From assembly GCA_016708875.1 (NCBI GenBank), contig JADJFA010000023.1:32669-96668 (forward strand): a stretch of DNA of 64,000 nt, in the 5' to 3' direction. A program made the position numbers and the translations under genes. The DNA is from Lewinellaceae bacterium (GTDB taxonomy: Bacteria > Bacteroidota > Bacteroidia > Chitinophagales > Saprospiraceae). This document shows positions 47,236 through 58,200 of the stretch, piece by piece (the stretch's first letter is position 1; every line of letters starts with the position of its first letter). Under the pieces are notes generated by a model. That model saw only the letters and a list, made by a program, of their open reading frames with translations. It had not been told where the DNA came from and did no database searches.

Positions 47236-48849
47236 TTACAATTCACTTTTTCGATAGACCCCCCAACTTTCCACTTTTGACTGTGGAGAGAGGCGAAAAA
47301 ACAGGCTGGCTTCCGGATACACCAAAATGCTCCCATTGGGCAGCGCAATGCTTCGGGTTGCTTTGCCATAAGCCGCTGTGATTTTTTCTTGTCCATCTCC
47401 TAAACCAATGCCCCGAAGGGTACGCCCTTTGTAACCGGGCTGCGTCTCTTGCACGAGTGCATAATTTTTGCCCGCATTGGCATAATGGACATATAAGCGT
47501 GAATTCAAAAATTGGCGCGAGCCACAAAACACCTTTTCATCCACTTTCACCTCCCGGTCTGTAGTCGGTGTTTTTAAAAAGTCTGAAAGCGGGAATTCAT
47601 CAATTTCTTCCAAACCTTTGGCCTGTGCAACCGCAGGTAGTGAGGGCCTTGGTGCTTTTTTCAAGGTTTCAAGGTTCACTTTTGCCCAATTATTGCCTTG
47701 TTTTTGAGCCTGTTCCAAGTGCTTTTCTGCCAGGATGCTGTCGCCCTGAAGTGCAGCAATAATCCCTTCCAGCACCACAAAATCAGAAGCAGCAAGTGCG
47801 TCGGTAGTTTTCTTTTTCCCTTTTCGGAGGGCATATTCCGCATCCTCCCATTCCCCTTTCAGGGTCAGTACACAGGCTTTGTTTAGGTACCCTGTCGCAT
47901 AATTTTCGTCTAGCGCCAAGGCTCGCTCGAAATGTTCCAATGCCGATTTTAAAAGGGCATTTTTACGAGCGTCTTTCTCTAAGTCATTGTTTTTGATCCC
48001 ATAAAGCCGGGATTTGGGGTCAAGTTCCAAAGGCAGTACATAAGGCATTTCGCCGGGTTCTACCATCGCCAAAGCAGCCAAGGCCGCATTTACGCCTGCA
48101 TTGTTGTAAATTTCACGACTTTGGTAAGTCTGCAATATTTTGCGGTGATACACGGAGGCGTCTGCGTAATTGCCCAGGACTGTAAGCAGATTGGCCGTCT
48201 CGAATACGATCTGCAATCCTTGCAGCTCTTTCATAGCGCCATCTACCATTTTCAATCTGTCCGTCAGGTTTGGATATCCTGGCATATTTTCGGAAAGATC
48301 GTAGGCTTTGTAGGCTTTTTTCAGCAATTCGGGCATTATACCATAAGTATTATACCCCACCGAAAATGCCATAAAGCCACCGAGATTATCTGCCTCTGTT
48401 TCCTGTTTCAGGCCATCCCCCATGCGTTCTAACTGCCGGGCGGTCTCCAAATTTTCGTTATTCATGGCAAAATGCCTGCTCCAGTCGTGTTTTTCGTAAT
48501 AATGGATGAGTTCGTGTGCGAGCAAGGCGGCTAGTGCATTAAGCGAGTCTTTCCCAAAGGAGACGCAGATATCGTATGCTTTTTCATCAAGCACTACCTG
48601 TATCTTATCCGGATTGAAAGAAGCAATATATCCATCCTTTTTGTTCAAGACCAGTGTGGGTGTCTGCATTCTAAAATCTCCACGGCCCCGTACCAGGTCG
48701 TCAAAGACCTTTTGTGCAACGGCTTTTTTGTAGCCACCAACTTTTTCTGAGGGGCCGCTTGCCTGGGAGCTCGAAGCAAAGGCAAATTCCTGTCCATTAG
48801 CTGTGCAAAGCGTAATGGCAGTTAAAAGCAATATGAAGAGCGATTTCAT
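47236..48849 (-). CDS. Exported M48-like metallopeptidase with TPRs and BamE-like C-terminus
   Basis: A 537-residue exported protein (signal ending CTANGQ). Zinc motif HELIH at residues 112-116 in ALLAHELIHYYEKHDW, with a likely third ligand in QETEADNLGGFMAF, fits an M48-type (minigluzincin-like) peptidase. TPRs follow (ALEHFERALALDENYATGYL, GDSILAEKHLEQAQKQG). The C-terminus (GIGLGDGQEKITAAYGKA, GSILVYPEASLFFRL, VESWGVYRK) has the GxGxxxxxIxxAYGxP...Y...F pattern of BamE/SmpA-like domains. It is a full-length paralogue of the gene at 53508-55249. It sits 3 bp from the FecR-like gene upstream. Substrate unknown. Confidence 0.8.
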   Translation of the reverse strand: MKSLFILLLTAITLCTANGQEFAFASSSQASGPSEKVGGYKKAVAQKVFDDLVRGRGDFRMQTPTLVLNKKDGYIASFNPDKIQVVLDEKAYDICVSFGKDSLNALAALLAHELIHYYEKHDWSRHFAMNNENLETARQLERMGDGLKQETEADNLGGFMAFSVGYNTYGIMPELLKKAYKAYDLSENMPGYPNLTDRLKMVDGAMKELQGLQIVFETANLLTVLGNYADASVYHRKILQTYQSREIYNNAGVNAALAALAMVEPGEMPYVLPLELDPKSRLYGIKNNDLEKDARKNALLKSALEHFERALALDENYATGYLNKACVLTLKGEWEDAEYALRKGKKKTTDALAASDFVVLEGIIAALQGDSILAEKHLEQAQKQGNNWAKVNLETLKKAPRPSLPAVAQAKGLEEIDEFPLSDFLKTPTTDREVKVDEKVFCGSRQFLNSRLYVHYANAGKNYALVQETQPGYKGRTLRGIGLGDGQEKITAAYGKATRSIALPNGSILVYPEASLFFRLSPQSKVESWGVYRKSEL

Positions 48850-48852
48850 AAT

Positions 48853-49800
48853 TTATTTGTTTGTGGAAAAGAGAAGTGAACTTGCCTCAGGCGCCATATC
48901 CATTCGGGCCAGAAAAGCGGCGTACATCCTGCGCAGCAGTAAATTGTTCGGCGCTGTGGCGAGCAGTCGTTGGTAGGCATCGTTGGCATCGTAAAAGCAT
49001 TGTTCTTCCTCTAGCCTGAAGGCAATCATGAGTTGCTTCTCCTCAGGGGAAGCCTCCAGGAAAGTTGGTTCATGGGTAAGGTCAGTGAGCCGCTCCACCA
49101 CACTTGTTGGACAAATCTCGAAGATGAGTTGGTACGATTTCGCGGTGTCGCCCCGACTTATATACCAGGAATATTTTTCATCAAGGTTCAGGGCAAGTTT
49201 GTCGAGATCGAGTGTAATGGCCGTATCGCGGACAATCAATTGTGCAACCGGCTTCTCATCCATTGTTATCAGATGGAAAGTGTAAGGGCCTTCTCCGATG
49301 GAGTCTCGCCATCTGAAAACTATTTGGGCGGATGGAAGTTTGCCTGCTGTGAGCAACAGAGGCTTCAAGGTATATTCCGGTTTTGCATAACCCTTGATAC
49401 CTCCGCTTGTTTTCCCCATGTGTTTGCGGTGGTATTTTTTTATGTTTTCCTGGCTGTTCTCCTCCCGGACACTTTCGGTTACAAAGGAAAAAAATCGCCC
49501 GGTAAAGCTCATTTGACTGGCAGCTCCCGCCGCTCTGGCAAGTTCCTCAACATCCCTGTATTTACCTCCAGAAACTATGATCGTGGAGCCATTGTAAAGC
49601 AATTTGGCAGTAGAAGCGCCTTTGCAGCGAACCTTACCTTTGAGGGCCAGACCCATTCCTGGATACATGGAGATTGGTTTTGCTCCGGTCCGTTCGTAAT
49701 AAAACGCCTGACCGCTGACATGCAGCACAATAATTTCATTTTGTGCTATCGAATTTTGTTGAAGAAAAAGGCAACAAATGGCCAAGGTGAATGCTCTCAT
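48853..49800 (-). CDS. FecR-like exported protein
   Basis: A 315-residue protein (signal MRAFTLAICCLFLQQNSIAQ). FecR-type N-terminal region: IIVLHVSGQAFYYERTGAKP, GMGLALKGKVRCKGAST, AKLLYNGSTIIVSGGKYRDV. The middle resembles the Ig-like half of the 46076 protein (AQIVFRWRDSIGEGPYTFHL, YSWYISRGDTAKSYQL). The C-terminal helical repeat (LEEEQCFYDANDAYQRLLAT, NNLLLRRMYAAFLARMDMA) looks like a TPR. It lies between CHASE2 and M48 genes with very short gaps (33 bp and 3 bp), so an operon is likely. No sigma-factor partner is present, unlike classical FecR. Confidence 0.7.
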   Translation of the reverse strand: MRAFTLAICCLFLQQNSIAQNEIIVLHVSGQAFYYERTGAKPISMYPGMGLALKGKVRCKGASTAKLLYNGSTIIVSGGKYRDVEELARAAGAASQMSFTGRFFSFVTESVREENSQENIKKYHRKHMGKTSGGIKGYAKPEYTLKPLLLTAGKLPSAQIVFRWRDSIGEGPYTFHLITMDEKPVAQLIVRDTAITLDLDKLALNLDEKYSWYISRGDTAKSYQLIFEICPTSVVERLTDLTHEPTFLEASPEEKQLMIAFRLEEEQCFYDANDAYQRLLATAPNNLLLRRMYAAFLARMDMAPEASSLLFSTNK

Positions 49801-49833
49801 AATGTTATTGTTTTTGATTTCTGTTTATTGTGT

Positions 49834-51132
49834 TTATTCCTTTGAAGCACTGGATTTAGGCGCTTCAGGAACTGCTTCTTCTATTGGTTGTTCGATTTCT
49901 TTTTTATCTTTTTTTGGGCGTTTTTCGGTAGGCGGCAAAGCATAAGGTATCCTGCTTAAGAACGCAAATCGTTTTCGAACCCCATTGTCGTAAAATTTTA
50001 CAGCGTCAAAAGTCAATAGCAAGGCCGTAATCCAATAGGCAACATCCATTTTAATGCGATAATAATGAAATAGTAAGGCCACAATAAAAAATAGCAGCAC
50101 TATTTCACCCAACTGCAAAAAGCGTGTAATAAACTGGTAAGGAAGGCTGACGCGACGAAAGATTTGATAGAAAAAATGGATGTTAAAATAGCAAAAAACA
50201 AAGGTCAGCACCATATTCGCCCAAAAAGGAAGCTCATTCACGTAGGTATTGTCCAAAATCATCCGAAGTATATTGGCATGGATGACAACTCCATACATAT
50301 CCGGCGTATTTCGACCTGTGTACCTTGCATTTAAAGGTGTATAATGCCTGTCTAACAAGGGTTTATCCCAGGCATCCAAAGGCAGAAATCCAATGAGTAC
50401 TATTTTTCCACTCAAAGTAGACTGTAGTTCATTCGTGCTATCCAGGATATCCTTTGGTCCAAACTGTACAAATTGGTTTTCGTTCCCGGAATAAAAAATT
50501 TCCTCTACTTCATTATTGCGTTTGAACAGCCGCTCCATTGAGCTTGGGTCATACAACTTAGCGATCCGGGCTGCAAACGACAAACATTCTCCATCCGTAG
50601 TCACTTCCCGAGGACTAAACAGCCGGATAGTACTGGAGTCGTGGTCAATAAAATTAATAAACCCGGTATACACATAATCGGAGAAAAAGGTGTCGCAGTT
50701 TACCTGAGATCTAAAGGTCCTTCCATCATCGGCCAAATCGTGGAGCTCATTGGCCAGCACCACGTTTTCCATCCGCAAGAGGCTTTCTCGAAGCAACGAA
50801 TCTATGACAAAGGGCTTTTTTTGCTCGCTCAACATGATATCTATTGCAAGCACTTTTGCCCCTGCATCCACGATTCGATCCACCATCAAACGAAGGGTAT
50901 CTCGGCTGGGGTGACCGTTGCCACAGTGTACCAATACAATCCGGTTGTCCAATTTGATTTTACTGTTTCGTAGCCGGGAATACACTATGTCTGTAATTTC
51001 ATAGTCGCGAAGTGTTTCGTTGAATGGGTTTAGGAAGTGTAGGTTAATCCGAATGACATCCAAAAACCAAATCAGGATGAACATCATACAGGTAACAATC
51101 AGGCTGTGCGGGTAAAATAATCTTCTCAACAT
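49834..51132 (-). CDS. CHASE2-domain membrane protein
   Basis: Started at ATG 51132 (MLRRLFYPHSLIVTCMMFIL); a TTG ten codons earlier is possible. An N-terminal transmembrane helix, then a periplasmic CHASE2 domain: IVLVHCGNGHPSRDTLRLMV, DRIVDAGAKVLAIDIMLSEQ, TIRLFSPREVTTDGECLS and GKIVLIGFLPLDAWDKP ... GVVIHANILRMIL, then three transmembrane helices (NMVLTFVFCYFNIHFF, EIVLLFFIVALLFHYY) and a short charged tail. The usual cytoplasmic output (cyclase or kinase) is absent, so signalling would pass to another protein. It is the first gene of the minus-strand run with FecR-like and M48 genes, divergent from the OM protein gene. Confidence 0.88.
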   Translation of the reverse strand: MLRRLFYPHSLIVTCMMFILIWFLDVIRINLHFLNPFNETLRDYEITDIVYSRLRNSKIKLDNRIVLVHCGNGHPSRDTLRLMVDRIVDAGAKVLAIDIMLSEQKKPFVIDSLLRESLLRMENVVLANELHDLADDGRTFRSQVNCDTFFSDYVYTGFINFIDHDSSTIRLFSPREVTTDGECLSFAARIAKLYDPSSMERLFKRNNEVEEIFYSGNENQFVQFGPKDILDSTNELQSTLSGKIVLIGFLPLDAWDKPLLDRHYTPLNARYTGRNTPDMYGVVIHANILRMILDNTYVNELPFWANMVLTFVFCYFNIHFFYQIFRRVSLPYQFITRFLQLGEIVLLFFIVALLFHYYRIKMDVAYWITALLLTFDAVKFYDNGVRKRFAFLSRIPYALPPTEKRPKKDKKEIEQPIEEAVPEAPKSSASKE

Positions 51133-51233
51133 GTCAGATTGCCTTTGGCAGTTGTTCGGCAAGGTATAAAAACTGTACTAATTGGTCATTAACTCAAAAC
51201 AATTGATGTATTTTTACCGCAAAAAAAGAACTT

Positions 51234-52813
51234 ATGCCAAACAAAACCTTTCTTGCCCTACTGGCTTTTTTTGTTGCCAGCGCCCTTTCAGCCCAGGATT
51301 TACATATTTACTACGATGTGTTCAAAGATTCTGTGCATTACGTTCAAAACGGCAAAACTACCCACAAACCCACCGCACGAAAAGGAAGTACTGTATTGCT
51401 CCACGTTGAAAACTATAACAATTACCTCTATGATGTGTCGGTTGAGGTTGAAAAAGAAGAAATCCAGGTAGCCAGCAGCAATGCCGCTAACATTATGAGC
51501 AATATCGGTGGCTCCAGCTCCATGCCCCTCAATTTCCTGTTCAAAGGCGCCGACCAGATGATGGGCGCTTTCAAATTTTTCCCTTCACTCACTGGCAGTG
51601 ATTTGAGTGAAGGCAGCGGTTTTGTAAAAACCGAAGAAGAAAGGGCAGACAAGAACGGGTGGCACAACTCAAAAGACTGGAAGCCGAATTCGGCACCGCC
51701 AAGGACCAGTTGTTTGCACTCGAAAGCGAGCTAAAAACCTTGCAAGACCAAGTCCAGAAAAAACTGGTAGCACATCGCATTCAGGCATTTGCAGTGGACG
51801 AGGTAAATCATATTCGCTACAACTCACATCTGGAACCCAAACAAATCAAACGGATGTCGGCAGAATACATGGAACGCATTTTTCAAGAAAAAGACCCCAA
51901 TAAAATTGACCTCGATCAGGTTTTGAAAATTGCAGATGCCCAAACCGAACTCCCAAAAGCGATTCATGAGTACACCAGAAAAGCCGAAAAATATGCGACC
52001 ACTGCTGTCACCTGCGATCTGTTGATGACAGAATTCCGCAAGTTTGATTTCCCCCAAAGCAATCTGGACGAATTCAGAACTGCCGCCGAATCTTTCGTTG
52101 AAGTTGCAAAGAACAAAACACTGAGCCATCAGGAAAATTCCACCATGCTGGAAGAAAAAATACCTGATATTCAAACCCTTGACCCTAAAATCTTATCCGA
52201 ATTGCGCACTACTTATTTGGAACTTAGCAACAACAATTTTTCCAAAACATACCGCCATACCGCCACTGGAGAAAACCTGAACATGAAATTGAAACTTTCT
52301 CCGATTGATTCCTTACAGCGTCAGGGCTTGAAAACCATCGAATTGGCTCCCGTTGCGGTCAGCGTTTTCGGTGGAATGCGCGTTCGAGCCAGTGTAGGCC
52401 TCAATTTTAGTCAGTTTTTCAGTCGGCCACAAACCTTTTTTGTACGCGATACTACTTTACAGTCCAGCAGCAAAGATGCTTTTGTGCCGGTGCTCACCTC
52501 CTTTGTGCACTTTTATGCCCCCAGCCGTAAATCCGTTTCTGTCGCTGGCTCTTTCGGTGTTGGCTTCCCGCTTGGAGGCGGAGAAAACCTGCAGTCCATT
52601 TCCTTCTTCCTCGGCCCCAGCCTGCTTTTCGGAAAAAGCGAGCGGATTGTCCTAAATGCTGGCCTTATGGGCGGAAAATCAGAAAAACTTTCTCAAGGAT
52701 ACGAAATTGGCGACCAGTACATCTCTGATTCAAATCTGGCGCCCACTATTTCGGTGTACGAACTGGGGTATTTTATCGGAGTTTCGTTCAATCTCTCCGG
52801 TGCTGGGAACTAA
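51234..52813 (+). CDS. Coiled-coil outer-membrane barrel protein (frameshifted)
   Basis: Signal peptide (MPNKTFLALLAFFVASALSA), an N-terminal beta domain (DLHIYYDVFKDSVHYVQNGK, KGSTVLLHVENYNNYLYDV), a long coiled-coil/helical middle (AQLKRLEAEFGTAKDQLFAL), and a C-terminal barrel-like half (VFGGMRVRASVGLNFSQFF, YELGYFIGVSFNLSG) ending in an aromatic-rich strand. The frame changes near 51643, joining 51234-51734 to 51659-52813 (EEERARQERVAQLKRLE). It is divergent from the CHASE2 operon and not similar to any family I can name. The context suggests an envelope role. Confidence 0.68.
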
Positions 52814-53034
52814 AGTTTGCAAACATGGGTCATCCCGAAATTTGAGACGTCCCATCGGGACGGAATATCGGTAGAAATATTGTTTTCGTTGAAAAAGCGT
52901 GCCGTAGGTACGCTATCTAAAAACCGCATATGGCGTACCTACGGCACGCAACCTGCATTTCATCTGTTCTTTACTACCGAGATTCAGTCCCTAACGGGAC
53001 TTTAGAAAAATTCAGGATGACTCCTGTTTGCAAA
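52814..53034. repeat. Nested inverted repeats, including a perfect 17-bp hairpin
   Basis: gtttgcaaac palindromes flank the region (52816 and 53026). Inside are gtcccatcgggac and agtccctaacgggact stems and a perfect pair gcgtgccgtaggtacgc (52897-52913) / 52933-52949. It separates convergent genes and holds no ORF I can support. Confidence 0.75.
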
Positions 53035-53049
53035 CACTCCTAAATAAAC

Positions 53050-53468
53050 CTACCCCTTACTTGGCGGCGGCGCTATCACATCAGAGGAAGGAGCAGGTAC
53101 CCTAACGGTTGAAAACTCGACCATATTCCCAAATGGTGTTCCGCAATAGACAACCACCATTAGTTGGGTTGGTTTGTAGTACTTAAATGTCTCCTTCTGG
53201 CCTGGCTTTCCTACGACTCCAGAGGTCTCGAATTTCCATTGGCCACCGGTTTTCGCCTGGCTGAAAATTTGAAATTCAACGGGATCACCTTTGCTGTCAG
53301 GTGGCCCGGAAACCGTTACGGCATTCTTCGATGAAGTGAATACCTCGTTTGGGATGGCATGTTTGCAGCCAAGACAATTGGCTGGCTTATTCTGTGCCGA
53401 GAGCTCGGGCAGGCAATACATCATTCCGATGACCAGGGCAAGCATGGTTAAAAAAAAGTCTTTTTCAT
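53050..53468 (-). CDS. Small exported protein with CxxC (5' homopolymer break)
   Basis: The ATG at 53468 would give MKKTFFLTMLALVIGMMYCL, a good signal peptide, if one A is added to the A8 at 53450-53457 (plus strand). As written, translation from there stops, and the usable start is ATG 53445. The mature part carries NCLGCKHAIPNEVFTS, a CxxC pair, and a beta-rich body (PVEFQIFSQAKTGGQWKFET, TQLMVVVYCGTPFGNMVEFS) with a Pro/Ser-rich end. No family recognised. Last gene of the OmpA > caspase > M48 run. Confidence 0.6.
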
Positions 53469-53507
53469 TGTAAAAATTTTGTTAGAAGGTAAAAGTGTGT
53501 GGTTTGC

Positions 53508-55249
53508 TTATGGTTCCTTATAAAGTACCCAGCGCTCGAGTTCGCTGTCCTTTTTCTGGAAGTTATATTTCATGATGAAAAGAATGCCCAGCTCCCGGTA
53601 CGCCATAATTTCTCCTTGCGGGGTTTGGATACTGGTTGGCGCTTCGCCGTAGGCTTTCACAATATCTGCCCTGGAAGCACCTGAGCCTATATCTCTGGAT
53701 GTTTTGCCTGGGTAACTACCAGGGTTGGTAATCAGAAACTTGGTCGTTTTCCCCAACGGACGACGAGCATATAGCAGCCGTGAGTGAAGAAGTGTGTCCT
53801 CTTCCAACTTATGTACCCTATGAAAACTCAAGTTCGCCTCAATTTGAAGTTTTTGGCCCTCCGGAGGATACGGGATTGCATTAATATCTTTTGAGTCAAT
53901 GGTTTCATCCTCAAAAAACCCATCAGGGCTTTCCGGGGGAGCAGGAAGCGGCAGATTGTCCAATTTAGCCAGGTTGTACTCCGCCAGTCCTTTGTTGGTA
54001 GCCTTGGCCATCGTGAATCGCTCCTTTGCTTTGGCCGCGTTCCCGCTGCGGTAGTCGAGAATACCTAAAGTATTTCCAGGTTGTTGATTGCCAGGGTGTC
54101 CTTGTTTTTGCTGGCCGCTTTCCGGCCTTCTACATCTGCATAAAAGTATGCCCGGGCATTGTCGTCCATCAAAGCATAGGCACAGGCTTTGTTCAGGTAG
54201 GCCGGGGAGTAGTTGGGATCCATACTAATGGCCGCATCAAAGTGTTGGATGGCTTGCTCCAGTAGCCTGTTGCGTTCTTTTGTTTCGTCTGAGCCTCGGT
54301 GGGTTGCCATGGCCAGATCGAGCTGGATCGGGAAGCGAAATTTTAATTCATCCTCCTTAAAATACTCCTTCAATGCGAAGAGCAAATAAGTCACCCCGAC
54401 ATTGTTATACATCTCCCTTCCCTGGTACTCCATGAGTACATAGCGGTAAAACAGGTTGGCATCGTCATAACGCCCGATGGCAGTGAGCATATTGGCCATT
54501 TCAAAAACATCTACCAGGGTTTTCATTCGTTCGGAAGCTGTTTTGCTCATGCCTTCCCGCTCGCTGCGTGTGACATAACCTTCGGAATTTTGTTTCATTC
54601 CATATTCCTCGTACAAGCGGCCAATTAATTTATCTCCATCGTCAAACATCCCATACCCGGCAGAATACGCCAGGAAACCACCCAGGTAATCTGCCTGCGC
54701 TTCCATTGCAACGTCTTCATACTGATGGGATAAGGTATCGAAGCGCATGAGTGTTTTGTGGATTTTTTTGCCCTCTGTAGAAGCCTCCAACTCCTTATAC
54801 AAGGTATCCAACTGTTTTGAAATGCCTAAATGGCTATAGGTAGTGCCAAAATCGCTGCGCCAGCCGTGCTTTTCATAGTAATGGGCGAGCTCGTGGCCAA
54901 GTAAGAAGGCCATTGCCGCATCTGCTTTATCTCCAAAGGAGGCGCAAACATTGTAGGCCGCTTCTTCCAGAAAAATTTCGATCGGGGGACCGTAGTTTAT
55001 AGAAGCCACCTGGCCCTTTTGCTGGGTCATGAAAAAATCAGGCACCGGGTACCGAAAATCGCCCCGTGCTTCCCGCAGCCGTTCATACACTTTCAGGGCT
55101 TTTTTAAATTCCGGCGTCTCTTCCATCTTTGTACGAGTGGAATTTTGCGCGGATTTCGGCTTGGGAATCATGGAGAAACTGCGACTTTGCGCCGAAGCGG
55201 CTGCCGTAATGACGAGCACTCCAAACAGGCAGAGCAGTATTTTTTTCAT
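53508..55249 (-). CDS. Exported M48-like metallopeptidase with TPRs and BamE-like C-terminus (frameshifted)
   Basis: Paralogue of the 47236 gene over its whole length. Signal peptide, zinc motif HELAH at residues 119-123 in LLGHELAHYYEKHGW, third-ligand region QADYLGGFLAYSAGYG, TPRs (HFDAAISMDPNYSPAYLNKA), and a C-terminal BamE-like part in another frame (53508-54011: DIGSGASRADIVKAYGEAP, GEIMAYRELGILFIMKY). The break is near 54065 (LEIL...GILDYRSGNAAKAKE). It starts 48 bp after the WD40-caspase stop, so the two are probably co-expressed. The pairing of a caspase and an M48 peptidase in one run suggests a proteolytic cascade (inference). Confidence 0.8.
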
Positions 55250-55297
55250 GTGTGGAATGAGTATAGTCGAGTGATTCGATTTTAAAGATTAAGCCGA

Positions 55298-58200
55298 TTA
55301 ATTTAGGGATTCTCTTCGTTTTTCCTCTACTTTAACCATGGGAACAACTTTGCCCAAAATCTTATTTTTGAGGTCATTAGGGTCTTTGTTTCCGTTGATT
55401 TCAAATTGCTCTCCTATCGTTTCCTCTCCTCTGTACAATTGGGCTTTAACAAGGACTTTCTCTCCATCAATGGTGTATATTCCACGAATATTATAAGCAT
55501 CCTCCAAAGGATGGGAGGTGTCGTAGAACACAAATTCTGCCTTACTGCCTTTACGGCCTTCCGCGTAAAAATATTCATTTAAAGCATCCCTTAATTTCAA
55601 AGGATCATTAAAACCGGGGATGACCTGAAACATACTAGGTGTATAAACGGTCATCACATTTGGCAGGGGAATTTTTGTATCCGGTGTTTTAAGGCCTATT
55701 GGGAAAGTGCCTTGCCCACGCAAAGGAACAGGGTCTTGTTCCTTCCCCATGCTTGCAGCAAATTGTGGTACTGCTCTAATAGCATAATCAAATAATTTGC
55801 TGACATCCACCTGTCGGCCATCCAACAAGGCAGAACCGTTCATTCCCTTCAATAGGCTATAGGTCAATAGTCCATGGCCATATTTTTCGGCCTCCCAGCT
55901 TTTCATATCCCCCTTGCTGCCGGAAAGTATCCAGGAGCCCGTTCTATCATTCAAAAGCGTAAGCGCGATCAACTGACTGGAGTTTGGCCCTCCCCTTGAG
56001 CGAACACCTTTTATTTTAATATTCTCTGCGGCAGTACCTGCATTACAAGCATCCAGGAAAACAACCTGCTTGAGTGTAGGGCTTTCATTGAGCCATGCTT
56101 CTAATTCTATATCTGAAATGGCATGTTCTGTACGTTCTTTCTCCAGTTTGATGGTTTCCATGGAAACCTCTGAGGTGAGGTAGTAAAAATTTGCATCCTG
56201 TTGTCCTGGTGGCGCCCAATTTTTTCCATGACCTGAAAAGTAGACTATAAGCACATCACAAGGAGTTGCTTTTTTCGCGAACTCCTCGAAAGCGGCTTTT
56301 ATGTTCTGTTTGCTTGCTGGTTGAACTCCCTCGGCTTTGGAGGTTGACAGATGTTTTATAAACACCTTGTTTTCTCCGCGCATCGCTTTCCCAACTCCTC
56401 CAAGTGCGTTTACCATTGCAAGCGCATCTTGCTCAGGGTAAGGGAGGTACAAACTGGTATCTTTGTACACAGATGTGCCCACTACAATCACGTAGATATT
56501 GGGGTCCGTTGATATGCAAACATTCACCTGTTGGCCACCCGAATCTTCCCCTCCCCTGCTTCTTACGCCCGGTTGATATGGCAGTTGAAAAGCTTCGCTT
56601 CTAACAATGTTTTCTCTGTTGTAGGAATAAAGCGCAATGGTGTTGATTGTATCTCCCCGATACATGTTGCTAAATTGATCCAGGTCAATGGGGGGCAGTG
56701 TTGTACTTCTTTTTTTTGTGTTGGGGTCTGGGGGATTCAGGTCTTCCACTTTTCGCTTGCCATTGATATAGAGGCTTAACTTGCCAATGCCCCCGTCGTT
56801 TTCTTTAAGCGCGACCTCCAATTTATTCCCGACAATTTTCATGGTTACCGCTGGGTAAAGCGAGAGGGCGCCTATGTTGGTCGCTTTGCGAAACGACTCG
56901 GTACTGAACCCGGTAACTTTTGCCAACAAACCCGGATCCAGAAATCGTTCCATAATTTGCTGAAGCGATACTACCTCCATACCAACTGCGTAGTGCATTA
57001 ATTTCTTCCCCTCCTGAGAGGCGTCAAACGTGCCCAGCGGAGTGCTTACCGCCCATTCTGTGGAATCTATGGAGACCAGGGTTGCAATTTCTTTGCCTGA
57101 ATGAATGTCCCAGTATTTGATGGTGCCGTCCTTACTTGCAGTATAAAACGTGTTTCCCTTTGGTGCGAAAGCGACGGCGCTTACTTCTGAGGTGTGCCCG
57201 GAAAAAATGGTTACTTTATCATTGGACGTGTCCCAGAGTTCTGCGATTTTGCCATTAGCCCTTAGGACATATTGATCCCCATTGCCAGGACGATCATACC
57301 TTGGCGAGAAGGCAAGCGCATTGACATTTTGGATACGACGGCTGCCACTTGGATATGTTTTAAAGAGATTGCCATCAATGCCCCTGATTTCAGTCAGCCC
57401 GCCTTTATTTCCAAACAGGATATATTTTCCGTCTGGTGAGAAGCTCAGCGTATTAACAGCAGTTGAATATAATGAAGCGGGCAGCGGGATATTTATTGGA
57501 TTTCCACCCACTGGGTCCCAATACATTATCTTCCCTTTAGCGTTCCCGGTTACAAAGGCCTGGCTGCCAAAGACGGGCGAAAAAGCCAAGGCGGTAACTT
57601 GTTTGTCAGCACCTGAAACCAACCTGTCTTGTTTATTATGGAATCCCAAAATTTGAGGGGTACCATCACTACTACTTGTAAGCGCACTTTGCCCTGTATT
57701 AGAGAATATTCCGCGGCTTGCGGGTGTCAAAAGGCGTGTCTTTTCCTTCCCCCAAATATCTATCAATCGGCATGCCCTATCCTCGCCGCACACCAGCATA
57801 AATCTTTGCCCTTGGTCATTCAGGGTATCAAAAGGCGCCAATGCTACGGATACCAGATTGGTACGAATATCGAAAGACCGAACTTTCTGGCTGGATAAGT
57901 TCCACAATTTAGCGGAGGAGTCGGCATGCGCAACCAGCAAGGAGGCTCCATCGGTGGATAGTGCCATTGAAATGATGGCGCTGGTGTGCCCTTTGAGTTT
58001 TTTTGCAACCCGACCATCCAGTGTAGCAATTTTGGCAAGGGTCTTGGTAGTACTCCCGATTAGAATTTTTTGGCCATCTGGAGCGCATTTAAGTGTGGAC
58101 AAGCCATAATTAAAAATTGCATTCGGCTTTGCTTCTCTATCTGTCAGCCTCCAAATTTTCATGGTGCCATTTAAACTTCCGGTAATGATTTTAAGTTGAC

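Noticed and set aside
49033..49845. 270-codon plus-strand open frame opposite the FecR-like gene
   Set aside because: Antisense to a protein with a signal peptide and a recognisable paralogue; no independent support.
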